The notes: a model not told the origin generated them from the sequence alone. A stretch of DNA of 64,000 bases from Gnetum montanum (GCA_015680685.1 MNCI01015984.1:637618-701617); one strand, 5' to 3'; positions 1 through 12,439 are shown, counted from the first letter of the stretch. Numbers and translations are program-made.

Positions 1-1776
1 GATGAGAATATTGAGAGCAAGGAGAAGTGTAAGAAGCATGAGGTGGAGATCTCATGGGAGAGGACATGGGTTGATGATACTTGAGAGAATGATAACAATG
101 GGGTGAAGTAGATGATGTTGATCCAATTGGAGAAATAGGGTGTTGAACATAATAAGCATGTGGTGTCGGGGTATATGAAGGGTGTGGTTCATTTGGTAGT
201 GGCCTCCCTCACGACTGGGGGTTTTGCCACTATGGTTGGACCTGATACTTATATATGAAATTTGGATGTAGCATTCCTCCCCAATGCTCATGTAAATGTG
301 ATAATACTGGGCATTGGCTTTTGGGCTAATCGTATAGACAAACATCACATTGATACTTATGATTTGTAGTTAAGCTCCTATCCTTATTTTCTTCAACCCT
401 TCTTTCTGATTGTCGAATGTTGTTCTGTCTTATTTCTAAGTTTGGCATCCTTTGTTTATTCTAGTTGTCAAATTGTCTTGCATGGTTCTACCTCTGATAA
501 TGTTTACATATTCTATGCATTTTTCATGTACCCACTCTATCATTTTATTGATTTTTACCTTAATTTCATCAAGTGATTTTAGTATTGGCAAAGATGGGAA
601 TGGTTCCACCTCCTCACGGTGAGTTGATTTCTCATGTTCATGATTATGGACCCTCATTACTTTAAGAGTTTGGTCTTGTTAAGATCTTCAACATTCTCCC
701 ATTTGGCTATCTCTCCTTCTTCTTTTGCTACCTGCTTAATAAGCTCTTGGAATTGGTGGGTTTGTAGTTCATATAGTTGACCTGGGGCATACATCCCTAG
801 GGTCTCCCTTGTTTCATTACGGAGCCCATCCATAATGTGACACGTTAGCCTTTCCTTGAAGAACCATGGCCTAGGCATTTGTTTAACAACAAATAATATC
901 TTTCTAAGGCCATGTCCAAGGGTTCATATTTCCCTTGTTTCCATTATTGGATTTGTCTCCTCAAGGCTGACACTCATACACATGTTTGATATCTTTCACT
1001 GAAGAGTTCTATCATTGTCAGCCAACGATAAATTGATTTTAGCTTTAAAGACCTGTACCATACTTTTGCTTGGCCAATGAGTGTCATAGGAAAGAGCTTA
1101 ATTTTTTGCCACCCATTATCAATATTGTTCCATGCACAAGCATCGTAGAAGGCTTGTAAATGATGTTGCATATCTAAATCATAGCCTCCTGAAAACTTGG
1201 GAAAGTTGTTTAAATCAAGCCTGGGTAGATGGCTTTCCTTATGATGCCTGTAGGATATTTGAACAACCTCTGTTATATGCATTAGGCTCTTAATGGCTAA
1301 CAAGGGTTCATCGTCACTAATTAAATCATAAGTTTGTGAGTTGGGACGATGTTGTCTATGTTTATGTTGGTGTTCTTGATTTTGCTCATGGGTTCAATTT
1401 TTATTTCTATGCCGACCCCTTAAGGAATAGTCATCCATGTCATGACTTGACGTTGAAAGAGTAGAGGAAGAGAGAGCACTGGAAGACTCACCATGACTTT
1501 TGTAAGTCTCCCAATCATCCCCTGATATACTCCTACTAACCATTGGAAAGGTCCTAGGCCTTACGGGCCCCCCATTCTATGGGATGTTCCATCCTCACTA
1601 GAGGTGTCTGAGTTGGATGACAAGAGTCCTTGAGTATTGTTGGGGTGTCCATGAACATATGAAACTCTTACATAAGATTGAGTACTCCAAACTTCTTCTT
1701 CATCATAAATTTCATTGGTTCTCCAATGAATTACATCACTAGTTGTTGTGTTACTATTGTCTTGTGAGAGAGGCAT
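1..1776 (-). pseudogene. Gag of element D, Athila-like, degenerate
   Basis: The start is taken at the ATG read as MPLSQDN at 1776, because C begins its gag with the matching MSLSQ. Near 1600-1740 the product reads HWRTNEIYDEEE, followed by a SYVHGHP motif that is also present in C. The capsid-like core is at 974-1303 (LPRLDLNNFPKFSGGYD, then IKLFPMTLIGQAKVWYRSL). This matches retrotransposon gag domains, in which virion core assembly is the known role. A helical segment follows near 436-878, and a Pro/His/Tyr-rich tail near 52-348 matches C at the nucleotide level. Several stops and frame changes break it, so no intact protein can be made. The family call is firm; the subdivision is by eye. 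Confidence 0.75.
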
Positions 1777-1892
1777 TGTTATGAATTGTGTGTGACTCAA
1801 TTGAATTTAATTTCTTTATCTGAAAGATATATCATTAATACCTTGTTGTAGTAATCTTGTATGATATAACTAATCTAGATAACTATCACCAT

Positions 1893-1909
1893 CCTTGGCA
1901 ACGATGCTA
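1893..1909 (-). other. Primer binding site of D, tRNA-Asp type
   Basis: Four bases after the LTR the minus strand reads TAGCATCGTTGCCAAGG. This is a slightly decayed version of the plant tRNA-Asp primer site (TGGCGCCGTTGCCGGGG) typical of Athila elements. The same site with other mutations follows the LTRs of B and C. Confidence 0.65.
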
Positions 1910-1913
1910 ATGA

Positions 1914-2818
1914 TGAACGATGAGGTACCCCTACGCTCAACCATATGAATACAAGCATGTACGCACGATCCTATTGAACTCTACAAATAGACTAGTTATG
2001 GCACCTAGATAGTTATACGTTGATTGCAGTTTGCTGTCTTTCCACTTGGACTAGTATTTGCTTTGTCACGTATGGTTTAGTCCAAAGTGAGGTGTATGAT
2101 GTGATTTCTAACACTGTGCTACTCATAAGGACAATGAGAAATAATCTTGATTAAGTTTAGAAGTAATATGAAATAAGATCTAAGCTAGCCTAAGTGTGAT
2201 GAGCATTTGTCCTTAATCATCCATACACATCATGGACTTCATGTACTACTTCTAGGATTACCAAGCATACATCACCTGAAGCACTACTAGATACGCTATT
2301 GGGTTGCTAAGTAGTTAGACTTAAATATTCGTGATTACGACGTACTCATTCCGTATTAATAATAGGAATAGTAAATGATGATAAAGAAATATTAACTAAG
2401 AAAATAATAAATAATAATTAACAATTAAATAATTTAAAACTAAGTGAATGCTGCAATGATGGAGTAATCTTGATCTTTATTGCCAATTGTGTGCGTGTCC
2501 AAGTATGTCACACTCAAACAAAGGTTTCGTAAAATTACAAGCATCACATTGCAAGCATGCACTTGGGAAAGAACTAAAAATTAAAAAAAAGACTCCAAAC
2601 TCCTAATAACTAACTAATGACCTACTGATTGCTTCCTCCCTATGTGCCTGAATGCTATATTTATAGGTTGACATAGGAATCATGATATCGTGTAGATGAT
2701 ATCGTATCCAGGCTATGATATCGCGTACCCAATATCGAGGCCTGGCAAATTGTGATTCATTAATTAGGAACACTTCAAACCAAATGCCACCCAAAATCCA
2801 TATTGATATGCTCACTCA
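1914..2818 (-). repeat. 5' LTR of element D
   Basis: Read on the minus strand this is about 0.9 kb, starting TGAGTGAGC and ending at a CA just before the primer site. It aligns by eye with the LTR before C's gag: shared blocks include the phrase around CTTTGGACTAAACCATAC and the last 30 bases around GGGGTACCT. A TATAAATA box lies near 2660 on the minus strand. Just upstream of it are several GATATCG/GATATCATG-like motifs, as in the other LTR copies of this family. Confidence 0.7.
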
Positions 2819-2845
2819 TATTTGTATTTGACTAGATTCGGGCTT

Positions 2846-3420
2846 GAAACCTTCCCAAAAAATTAGTTGATCCTAGGAGTCCTCTTATCTATTTACAAAT
2901 TGTTAGGAATGAATCATGTAAAGCTCTTCTTAATTCAGGTTTTAGTGTTAACTTGATTTCTCATGAGATGTATACTGCTTAGAACTTGTTGCCTCTTAAG
3001 AAGAGAAATATTTGATTGAAATTGGTAGAGTAGTCCATTACTGATCCATTAACACTGGTAGAAGACACTATGACCATTGTCTGTGGGTAGTCTTATCCTA
3101 CCTATTTTCTAATAATCAAGGTCGAGAATTGTAAGGTAGATTTCCCAATCGATATGGGAAGGGCATGGCTAAGCATTGTTGATGTAAGAATGGACATCAG
3201 AGATCTTTCCCTAGAAATATCTAAGGAAAATGCATTTGGAAAGATCAAGAAGAAGCAAGTTCTATGCATTGCTTACATTGATACAAGGTGCAATTGCATG
3301 CACAAACTCTAGTCCATGAAACGAACATTTATTTCTGTATGTAAGCAGTGTGCATATGAAGCAAATATTTATAGGTGTCTATATGTAGTAGCCACAAAAC
3401 AAGAGGACACCTAGTGGCTG
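2846..3420 (+). pseudogene. Protease region of element A, degenerate
   Basis: Homology to element B starts near 2846. The phrase DPRSPLIYLQ is followed by CKALLNSG, matching CKALLDSG in B, so the retropepsin catalytic D(S/T)G has become NSG. A flap-like stretch and a PTYFLIIKVENC strand follow. The spacer to RT contains CLYVVATKQEDT near 3380, a segment that C retains although it lost the rest of pol. In a live element this enzyme would cut the Gag-Pol polyprotein. Several stops and the lost catalytic Asp show it is dead. Confidence 0.7.
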
Positions 3421-3444
3421 ACTACTAATCCTGAAAATAGCACA

Positions 3445-4560
3445 ATGTGCATAAAACCTACTGAGAGCCTAACATGCACTTATGTTATAGGAATGGATGA
3501 ACTAGAGCAAGTTTATCACAAATTCTCTAATGATGAAAATGATGATACCAATTGGGAAGAGTTGAAGATTCTTGAGAATTTCAAACAAGAGCCCCTAGAG
3601 TTGAAAACTATACCTGCTAGCCTGGAATATGCATTCTTGAAAAATGGCAAGCTAGTCATACTTAATTCCAAGCTTGGTCTTAAGCAAAAATCAAAACTGT
3701 TGGAAGTGATCAATAGATGGTCAATAGCCTTTGCCTAGTCATATCCTAAACTCATTGGAATTGATCCATGGATATGCTAGCATCGCATTTATATTGATCT
3801 GTCCATGAAGCAAAGGAGGTAACCACAATGACGATTGAATCCAAAACTAAAGCAAATCACCAAAGAAGAGATTGAGAAACTCCTCAAGGTGGGGTTTATC
3901 TATCCCACTATGGATAGTGAGTGGGTTAGTCCACTCATGATTATGCAAAAGAAAGGTGGCAAGTGGTAGGTCTGCATTGACTTTCAATTGTTGAATATGA
4001 CAACATTTAAAGTTCATTTTTTGTTGCAATTTGTTGATCAGGTGTTGGACAACATATCTGGGCATTGCTATTATAATTTTTTGGATGGTTACAGTGGCTA
4101 TAACCAAATCTAGATTACACTAGAAGATGAGGCCAAAACAACATTCACAAGTCCTTGGGGGACATTTGCATATTGCAAGATGCCTTTTGGTTTGTGTAAT
4201 GCTCCTACCACTTTCCAATGTCTGGTCTTAAGCATCTTTCAACAACAAATTAGTAGCGGAGTGGAAGTCTTTATGGATGACTTCTTCACTTATGGTGCTA
4301 CATTCAAGCAATTCTTGGACCACCTTAAGCAAGTACTTAAAAGATGTGTGGAGATTAATCTTTGGCTCAATTGGCAAAAGAGTCATCTAATGGTCCAAAA
4401 GGGCATTGTATTGGGACATAGAATCTCACAAGAAGGGATTAAGGTAGATCTCGAAAAGATAAGGGTCATCCAAGGAATCACTTATCAACTAAAAACTGTA
4501 AAATATGTTCAATCATTCCTTGGAGAAACTGGTTAATATCAGAGATTTATAGAGAATTTC
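3445..4560 (+). pseudogene. Reverse transcriptase of element A, degenerate
   Basis: The linker near 3490-3738 (YHKFSNDENDD, then NRWSIAFA) leads into RT. RT motifs run from KVGFIYPTMDSEWVSP near 3890, through a FLDGYSGYNQI block near 4080 and TSPWGTFAYCKMPFGLCNAP near 4150, to the catalytic FMDD box near 4273. An LGHRISQEGIKVD thumb block follows near 4413-4450. In-frame stops occur near 3738, 3968 and 4111. The window from 4180 to 4536 is the longest open stretch. The role of the family is copying element RNA into DNA in virus-like particles. The four-residue active site is kept, but the frame is not. Confidence 0.85.
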
Positions 4561-5160
4561 TCTAAGATCACAAAATCGTTGCTTGAACTGACAAAGAAGG
4601 ATGCTTTATTTGTTTGGATTAAGGAATGTGAAAAAGCATTCCAATAGCTGAAGCAAAAACTTGTAGAAAATCCAATTCTACAAGCACTGACTAGTCTAAG
4701 CCATTTCATGTTATGATGGATGCATCAAATTATGCCTTAGGGGCTATGCTTATATAATTGGACAACAAGAAATGTCCATATTACTTCCACTACGTAAGCC
4801 AAAGCATTGTAGGTGCACAGTTGAACCACACCACCACAATAAGAATTAATGATAGTGGTGTTTGGTCTAGAGTAGTTCAGGCACTATGTGCGTAGATATA
4901 AAGTGTTCATACACATGGACGACAATGCAATTCACTTCTTGATGAATAAGCCAATGGTGAGCCCTTGTGTAATATGGTTATTAGTGATCTTATAGGAATT
5001 TGATCTTACGATGGTAGGTTGAAAGGGAACTAAGAATGTGGTCGCTAACCATTTGTCTTGGTTGCGATGGGATAATGAAGAGGAGAAGAGCCCACTTTAA
5101 GACCAATTTCTTAATGAACTCCTCTTTGCTGGTGCAATAAATGAATAAGTATCTGCAGAA
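4561..5160 (+). pseudogene. RNase H region of element A, degenerate
   Basis: After the RT connection ([19 protein letters not shown] near 4560) the frame reads FHVMMDASNYALGAML near 4705. This is the first RNase H strand with its Asp. Later pieces near 4850-5060 match B's RNase H but sit in other frames, for example VVSPKVIRW in B against a shifted copy here. The gypsy RNase H degrades the RNA strand of the hybrid. Frameshifts and stops make this copy nonfunctional. Confidence 0.6.
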
Positions 5161-5269
5161 CCAAAATGGTATGATGGCATCCTCACTTATCTTCTCACTT
5201 AGGAGATGTCATAAGATTTGGACTACAAGAAGAAAAAATAGTTTCTTCATCGAGCTAAGCACTTCATGG

Positions 5270-6410
5270 AAATCAACAAACACCTTTACAAGATGTCTGT
5301 TGATGACCTAGTTCATTGGTGTGTCCCTGACATAGATCAATTACATGTTCTTCAAGATGCTCACAAAGGTCCTTGTGGGGGCCACTATGTCAGGATACGC
5401 ATGGCCATAAAGATCCTAATGGTAGGATACTATTAATCTTCAAGGATGCCCATCAATTTGTCTAATCCTATGAACACTGTTAATGAGATGGTGGGATGAT
5501 CGCATGAATGGAGGGTTCTTAATAGTGGATTCAACCATTGAAAGCCTTTGACATATGGGGCATCAACTTCATGGATCCCATCACACCCATGTCCAATAGG
5601 AAGGATTATATTATCGTAGCCATTAACTACTGTACCAAATGGGCAGAAGCAACAACTATCATCAATTATACTACTACGTAGTTTGTAAAACAAAATATTT
5701 TGAAGAGGTTTGGGGTGCCATGTGCATTGATTTTTGACAATGGAATCCATTTTACAAACTTTTTAGAAGCTCATGCAATGCTTAAGGGTTGAACATAATT
5801 TAATAACACCCTATCATCCTCAAGCCAATGGTCAAGTAGAAGTTACCAATAGGAGATCATGAAGATCCTTATGAGAACTATTACTAAATATAGGAGAGAC
5901 TAGAGCACAAAATTAAACAATGCCCTTTGGGCATACCACTCAACATGAAAACTTCTTATAGGCTACTCTCCCTATAGGCTGGTGTATGGAAAATTACCAA
6001 CTCTACCTATCCAATCCAAGCTCCGTACACTTTCAACAACTTATGACTTGGACCTTGACCTACATTTGACATAAAAAGAAAGACTGATCAACTTGAATGT
6101 GCTAGATAAAAATTGCTTGGTAGCCCTATCCTTGAATGAAGTGCAAAAGGTATTCAAAAAACAACGACATGACCTAAGAATCAAAAGGATCAAATTCCAA
6201 TTAGGAGATAAGGTTCTCTACTAGAGTCTCACACACATACCTCAATCAACTAAGTTCTAAACATTATGGGAAGGGCCTTATATGATTGATGAAACCTTTC
6301 CTTCTAGGGTCATGATCATATACAAACTTGAAAGCCCAAATAAGAAGTAGTTAGTCAACATCCAACAAGTAAAGCCTTTCCATGAGCCCAAGCAAGTTAG
6401 TGCAAAAAAT
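5270..6410 (+). pseudogene. Integrase of element A, degenerate, cut by T1
   Basis: The zinc-binding entry reads VLQDAHKGPCGGHY near 5350. The core has a WGINFMDPITP-like block near 5555, where the usual first catalytic Asp is Asn. LIFDNGIHF is near 5730 and ANGQVEVTNR near 5825, which keeps the second Asp and the Glu. The C-terminal part near 6190-6400 reads LGDKVLY, LWEGPYMI and NIQQVKPFHEPK, the usual end of gypsy pol. T1 is inserted immediately after this. Multiple stops and frame changes are present. Confidence 0.75.
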
Positions 6411-8194
6411 TGAAACACCCTAAATTTTCAAGGCATTCTTGCTTCACCAGGTCCTTGGAATTTATGCAGAATCATGGTAGTTTGGTAGGAAATGGATGCT
6501 CTGAGTATAGACTATCTAGTTTGGCAAGTTTTCTACATTTAGTGTTGATAGGCCCAACGGACAACAGCTGATAGTCTACTTAGAAGCGATGTGTGGGGTT
6601 GTCGACGGTGCTCAGGATGCACGAAACAGTTTGGCAAGTTTTCTAGTCAAGAAGTTTACTATGCTACGCTACGCTATGTAGCATAGTAGGCCTTGGGAGA
6701 TATTTTTTCAGGCAATCGACTGTGAACTGTTGCAAGGCAAAGCGCTACGCTACGTTGCGTAGCATAGCATAGCAAAAGCAAGAGAGAAAGGCCTAACTTA
6801 CTTAGTGATTTCAATTGCACTAAGCAAGCACTTCCAACCTTCAAAACCAGTTGCTTCACTCGGCTTCAAGTCCTTCAGCAGATCTCCCCTTACTAGAAAA
6901 GTAGCAAATTAAGCAAAAAATAGGCTATGTTGGCTGCTACGCTACGCAATGTAGCATAGCATAGCAATGATGCAAGAGCAACAAAAGGCGTCTCAAAATG
7001 CAGGATCAGCAAGTTCAGAGGCTTCACATCACACAAAATAAAGGTTGCAGATTGTCAGCATGATCAACTCAAGTGCAAATCGTAGTTAAGGCTAGCTGCT
7101 ACGCTACATAGTGTAGCATAGTGTAGCAAACATGCAAAACCAGCCAATACACTTCAAAGGCTTCTAGCACGTGTAATTAACTCTAAATGCAAATTTTTTC
7201 TTCGAACTAGTGGCTACGCTATGCTATGCTACATAGCATAGCACAACGTAGCAAGCAACTACGCTATGCTAATAGGCTACACTCCACAGCGTAGCATAGC
7301 ATAGCAGGTGACTACGCTACATCGATGCGCTTCACTCCTTGTCTGCATTGTTGGCACACCTGATACCAGCATCTCCAGTTTCGATAGTGTGATTGCAGTG
7401 TGGTAGGCTCATCAATCAGCTTTGCATGTTCATGCAACATGGACACATCAACATCTTGTAGGCCCAGGACACATGGTATCCAAACCATATTTCTCGCGTG
7501 CTCCTAACCCTATAAATACCCCAACGAGAAACACTCAAAGGGTTGGTAAATTTTGGCATTGGTTAGCAAAAATTGGCTCGGTTGGCTATTTTAAGCAATT
7601 TTGAGCATTGTTGGCAAATCAATTGAAAAACCTGTTAGCAAGTTGGCAAGTTGGAAAATTGGCAATTCAATATACATTTACGAGTTGACAAAAATCAAAC
7701 AATTGGCATTCCCTTTTGGCATTTTGTTAGCCCTTTTCTATTGCCTTTGTAGCATTTTGCATCATTAACTCTTGAATCTGCGTTCAAGCTTATAGTTGAC
7801 TTGCTTTGACTACCTTGGTTACTCTTGGGATATCTATGCTTCCCAGCATCATATAACCGATTGTAACCACTTTGGCAAAGTAAAGTCGTAGTCTTGAAAG
7901 CAGTGCATTTCTTAACTCTAGTATACTCTATTCTCCTGCTTATTATTGCATTTTACATCATTTTCGTTTCCTCAGATATAATAATCATTATTTTACGTTG
8001 TACACATTGTTCTCAAATTACACGTTTACAAAAGGTTTAGTGACACCGATTAAATCCCTGTCTGATCGACTAGACCATTCAAGGCACCCCATTTCCATTT
8101 TAATCTAGCATGACCCTCATGCAGATCTGGGGTTAAGACTGTCTGACCGATGACCTCTCAATGTTTCCAGCAGCCGATGTTTTCGGTTGCTACA
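6411..8194 (+). repeat. 5' LTR of T1
   Basis: This 1.78-kb copy pairs with 41856-43732 along its whole length, including a downstream block near 8041-8190 with matching phrases. It contains clusters of CTACGCTA/TAGCATAGC motifs able to form hairpins (6660-6690, 6760-6775, 6935-6965, 7100-7130, 7205-7320) and a TATAAATA promoter. It lacks an internal tandem copy of about 50 bp that the 3' LTR has near 42720-42830. Confidence 0.92.
7511..7518 (+). promoter_or_regulatory. TATA box of T1 5' LTR
   Basis: TATAAATA lies after CTCCTAACCC, in the same place as TATAAATA at 43049-43056 in the other LTR. Downstream sequence is conserved between the LTRs, fitting the U3/R boundary. Confidence 0.75.
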
Positions 8195-8200
8195 ATTTTC

Positions 8201-8217
8201 TGGCACTAGAAGGAGGG
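8201..8217 (+). other. Primer binding site of T1
   Basis: TGGCACTAGAAGGAGGG begins six bases after the LTR. T2 has TGGCGCTAGGAGGG in the same place. I cannot assign the tRNA from memory with confidence. Confidence 0.55.
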
Positions 8218-8244
8218 CCCTTAGCCTCCTTTTTCGTGTTATAT

Positions 8245-8572
8245 GGTAGTCTTGTAAGCATTTTGCACCCCGACATGCACCAGCGTAAAATTGACACCCT
8301 TTAGTGGTTGTTTATGCATCATGTGGTGCAGATTGGTCTCTTCAACGGTTCCTTCGAAACCCTGTGGGACATAAAGCCTCTGATCGCCATTTGACCCTTT
8401 TGTTTCATGGTAGTTTTGCATGCGTATTATACCCCGTCACACACTAGCGTACACCTAATACCCCCTTGCGGTTGTTTATGCACTGTGTGGTATAGATCAG
8501 TCACTCCAACAGTTCCTTTGGAATCCAGTAAGACATAAAGCCTATGATTGCCTTCAGATCTCCTTGTTTTTC
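8245..8572 (+). repeat. Tandem duplication in T1 leader, two units of about 164 bp
   Basis: Unit 1 (8245-8408) and unit 2 (from 8409) share, in order, GGTAGT, CACCAGCGTA/CACTAGCGTA, GGTTGTTTATGCA, a run like CAACGGTTCCTT, and GACATAAAGCCT. They fill most of the gap between primer site and gag. No coding function is seen. Confidence 0.75.
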
Positions 8573-8602
8573 TTGTTTGCAAACCTGTTTAGCTTTACGA
8601 CA

Positions 8603-11460
8603 ATGACTTCGTCAAGCACTGTTGTTAACACCTCTAACATTGAGGTTCCCCTCATGATTCAAGGCATCATAGGTGCCGAACAGCTGCTTAGCTCGGTGCT
8701 GGGGCCACGTCGATCCCCCAAGATCCAAAACTGGGGACCTGAGGGCTTGGCCCAACAACACAAGCGATACAACTTCCTCTGCACTAAGGTATAGGTAAAC
8801 CTACAATTAGATGCACAAGAGTCCGAAGAGAAGCATAGCTTCGAGTTTGCCTACTGCAATGGGAAGGAATTTATTCCCACTCCAGGCATTTCCATCCCTT
8901 TTACGCAAATGAACCAATGGCTTTTAGATTAGCTGATCCAGGTGACTAGGCCTGGGGAGTTGCAAGACACAGCATCTCATCATGACGAGGCTTTCCAGGA
9001 TGGATAGGAGGAGCTAGATTCTTAATTCGAGATGGGGTGGTCAAACCAATCCTGCCACCATTCCTCCTACACCATCCTTTTGGATGAACCTGTTGTCTAT
9101 TACTGCTCCCTTCGTGATCACATCTACACCATCACAACCCACGATTACATTGGCAATGGGTAGTCATGTCATGTCCTTGATGTATCAATGTCCCTATTCT
9201 AGTGTTTCATTCTCAGCTACTATTCCTGCACAAACTGTTCATCAATCCATTCCTGCATCCCATCACGCACCAATCATGGCTACCCTACCACATGTTCACA
9301 CAGTACCTATCTCATAGTCGTGTGTAGCTTCCACCTCTATTCCTACGTTTACACCTGTCCCACTGTCAGTGGTGGGCCTAGGCTCATCCACATGGTGGAT
9401 CCCATTCACTTCTCCTCCTACTATGATACCATCACAAATGTCTCACTACATTCACCAGCAGACCTTCCAAGCCCTGCAAATGGTACAACCCAGTGCAGGA
9501 CTATGGTCTATTCCACCAACCACGCAAATGGCCTACCCCGTAGTGCAACCCTCAACTGCTGCTACAACAGCACCACCTACCAAGTGGTAAATGCCACAAG
9601 CAACACAGTTCATAGGGGCCATCCCAATGGCACCGCCAATGGGTCATGTTGTTGCCCCTACCACTCCACAGATGGGAGCTACCTCAGCAATTCCCCAACC
9701 ATCAATATCATCCCTAGGTCTAGATCAAGCATTCCAGCTTATCCAGACCCTTACTGAGGAAATAAAATGCCTCAAGGCTATCGGGTCTGACACGGTACAA
9801 GTCATGGACTTCTACCAGGATGATCCCATCAGCTCGACAGTCCCTACACTAACGTTACCCTCAAGGATGTCACTCCCCCACTTTACAAAATACAACGGGG
9901 AGGGAGATCCCAACGCACATCTTGTTACATTTAGGTCTGAGTCCCTTCTTATGCAATAATGGTCACATACGATCATCCGTGTCTTTGCCATGTCTCTGAC
10001 CGGAAAAGCCCTAGACTGGTACCATGCCCTTCCACACTCCTCCATATCAACCCTAAAGGAGATACTGACCTAGTTCATGACGTGTTTCAAGTACAACTTG
10101 AGACCAGAGGTCACACTGGATCAGTTGATGAGCGTAAAACAAGACCTACTGGGACCAGTATAGAAGTTCATCCAATGCTGGAGCGCAACCCTTAAAGAAA
10201 TCTGTGAGCCCATCGCGGAGGCCCACTTGCTAGTCATCTTTAAGGATGTAGTGAACGACTTTATTAAGTCTAAGTTGTATTATCTCGCTCCACACACTCT
10301 CAGTTAAGCTTTCGCCCAGACTAAGAGCATACAGGATGTGGCTGAGACAAGTAAAGACCTAGCCTATGTTGCGTATAAGAACACCTTTAAAAAGAATGAC
10401 AAGGACAAAGGTAAGGCTGCAACAGCCACAGTGGCCATTGTGGCCAATGAAGCTAAACCAAACAACAGTAACAAGAACAACAAAAAAATGGCTGCACCTA
10501 CAACTAACCCCATGCCCAAACAGGGCAACGCACCGCAACCTTCCACATCCACACTTGAGACATTTGCACCACCTAAACTGAACTTCAAGCGTAAAGATCG
10601 CTCAAAGTATACCCCGCTGCCCGTCAAGCCTTTAGATCTTCTGAAGCAATTACTGGTGGTAGGGTACATCCAACACAAGCAGATGTTAGAGGAGGGAGCC
10701 AAGAAGCATCAGTGGTACTGTGAACTCCTTAGGAACCCCTTGTTGGCTTTTCCCAACGAGCCCCTAGATCCTAAGGATTTGAAGCTAGAGCGATTCTGTG
10801 ACTACCATCAAAAGTGTGGTCACGACATGGATTACTACATGGCATTGAAGGACGACATCCAAAGGATGATCGATCAGGGAAAACTGGTGCTAGAAGAAAG
10901 TAATCCAGTACGTCCTGAGAATCAATCCCTACACATCTACACTAACCCTCTCAAAGTCAACAATGTCGGTTACATTATCAACACCATCAATGTTGATAGT
11001 AATCCTAGACCACCCCAGCAGACATTTGTGGTCCATGTGCCTTGCGTAGTGCACCAGCACCACCAGTGGCTAATCAAAGTCCGCAGCAGCCTTTTTTCTT
11101 GAGGGTCCCTCCTCACACATCTCCCCTTGCACCACCTGGTCCCTAGGCATTCGCCCCTTCACCACCTATTAGCAAAACCACACCACTGCCTCACACATTA
11201 ACACCATTAGCTCCATTCGTTATCAGGGGGCCAAGCCATTCAATAGTCCCCACCCCACATAAGACAACTTCACAGCCCTCCGGTCCTAGGAAACGAGAAG
11301 TACACTTCACTAGTGAGATGTTAAGGGAAGGTACCACCCCAGGTACTTCCAAACCTACGTCCTCACCCCCTGCATCTACACCCTTGTCACCAAAAAATGA
11401 CGTTGCTACCTGTGCACAGTCTTCGCCACCTCGCCCAAGAGAGCTTTAGCCCAAACTCAA
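8603..11460 (+). pseudogene. Gag of T1 (Tat-type), degenerate
   Basis: The start is taken at the ATG read MTSSSTVVN. The first 70 residues match T2 (GPRRSPKIQNWG, then YNFLCTKV). A Pro/Thr/Ser-rich part (about 9080-9700) leads to a gag core at 9700-10340: MDFYQDDPISS, then FTKYNGEGDPNAHL, then the KALDWYHALP block. A Lys/Asn-rich linker follows near 10380-10500. A Tat-type box, FCDYHQKCGHDMDYYMALK, lies near 10790-10850; the usual second Cys is Tyr here and in T2. Two hydrophobic FVVHVP/FVIRGP motifs lie near 11026 and 11214. Known role: capsid and RNA packaging. Stops near 8792, 8932 and 9007 and frame changes break it. Confidence 0.85.
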
Positions 11461-11589
11461 AATTGTCCCTCCTTAGGAAATTTGTCTTCTAGGATGAATA
11501 GAAGAGGAGAAAGGCAGTAAATCGGAAAGTGGCCAAGACCTCATAAGCACTCTCACCCATGTCAAGTAAGCTCTAAAATAGAAAAACAC

Positions 11590-12439
11590 TATGCTGAGCC
11601 TGTACGACTAGATCATGACATCTACTGCACACCATGAGGCTTTGGTCCGCATGTTAACAGTAATTTCTATTGACGAGAACATGCCAGAAGAAGAGAAGGT
11701 GATCCATTCTGTCATGCTTCCTTCTACTCCTGTAGAACCAAAGCCATCCCAACTAACTTTTTGCGATGATTCCATTAGGGAAAACCCTGAAAAGGGTTAG
11801 GTGACTACAACACCTCTTTTCATCACAATTCGGGTCAGCCAACATAAGATCTAAAGGGTACACATTGATGATGGAGCTGCCACAGATGTCATCCCTTTCC
11901 CTATTGTGGACAAGCTAGGTTTGGTCAACCAAATGTTATGCTTAAAGTCATTTAATGGGGCATGGGTTGTGGTAAAAGGCACGGTCCACATTGACTTCAT
12001 GGTAGGGGACCAGTTCCCCATACACATAACATTCATCATGGTTGAAGAGATGCATGGGTTTAACCTGATCTTGGAAAGGTCATGGCTAGCACAACTTAGG
12101 GTTGTCTCTTCGCCCATCCATCAGGAGATCCATCTACCCTATGCAAGAAGAGAGGTGGTAATCCATGGCGATGGGGCAACAACACAAGCTATCAACAACG
12201 TAGATATGGAATAAGGCTTAGAGGTCATAACCTCTGAGAATGAAGCACCTGTCTCTGTAGAACCTAATCGTTTGACAAGAGAACTGGCTTAGCATGCTGG
12301 TTCAGAAAATAAAAATGCGTGGACTGAGTTGCCCTTCCAAGCAGAGGACAATGACATAGACGAAGGTCGTAGCAAAGTGTCTCGGCCTTACGCCTCACCC
12401 AATCCACAATGGATCAAGAAGCAGTCACGCCTAGTGTAG
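11590..12439 (+). pseudogene. Protease of T1 (Tat-type), degenerate
   Basis: It aligns with T2 along its length: HHEALVRMLTVI near 11630, ITIRVSQHKI near 11825, the active-site block HIDDGAATDV near 11864, KLGLVNQ, KSFNGAWVVVKGTV, and LILERSWLAQL near 12066, which corresponds to LILGRPW in T2. SSPIHQEIHLPY follows near 12108. Like T2 it has DDGA at the position of the retropepsin D(S/T)G; Ogre-type elements also deviate there. The frame ends at a TAG at 12437-12439 (SRLV) and no RT follows. RT resumes 6.2 kb of element sequence later, as in Ogre. Stops near 11798 and 11851 break it. Confidence 0.8.

Larger units (their letters stand above)
1..2818 (-). mobile_element. Element D: Athila-like Ty3/gypsy retrotransposon, 5' part
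   Basis: On the minus strand this stretch reads LTR, tRNA-type primer site, then gag, running off the left edge, so pol would lie outside the window. It matches element C (LTR end, primer site and gag start) and element B. Its outer LTR edge lies just left of position 2846, where homology to the protease region of element A begins on the opposite strand. D therefore appears to be inserted in A, with A's gag displaced off the left end. The exact outer LTR base is uncertain by a few tens of bases. Confidence 0.75.
2819..6410 (+). mobile_element. Element A, pol portion (Athila-like)
   Basis: A plus-strand Ty3/gypsy pol runs protease, RT, RNase H, integrase and stops at 6410 where T1's LTR begins. 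The remainder of A resumes at 43733. The domain order and the RT signature FMDD with a MPFGLCNAP block fit the Athila lineage. A's gag is missing here because element D occupies the left flank. Confidence 0.85.

Noticed and set aside
6650-7320. CRISPR-like look of the repeated TAGCGTAGC motifs
   Set aside because: Spacing is irregular, units are 8-12 bp palindromes inside an LTR, and this is plant DNA.
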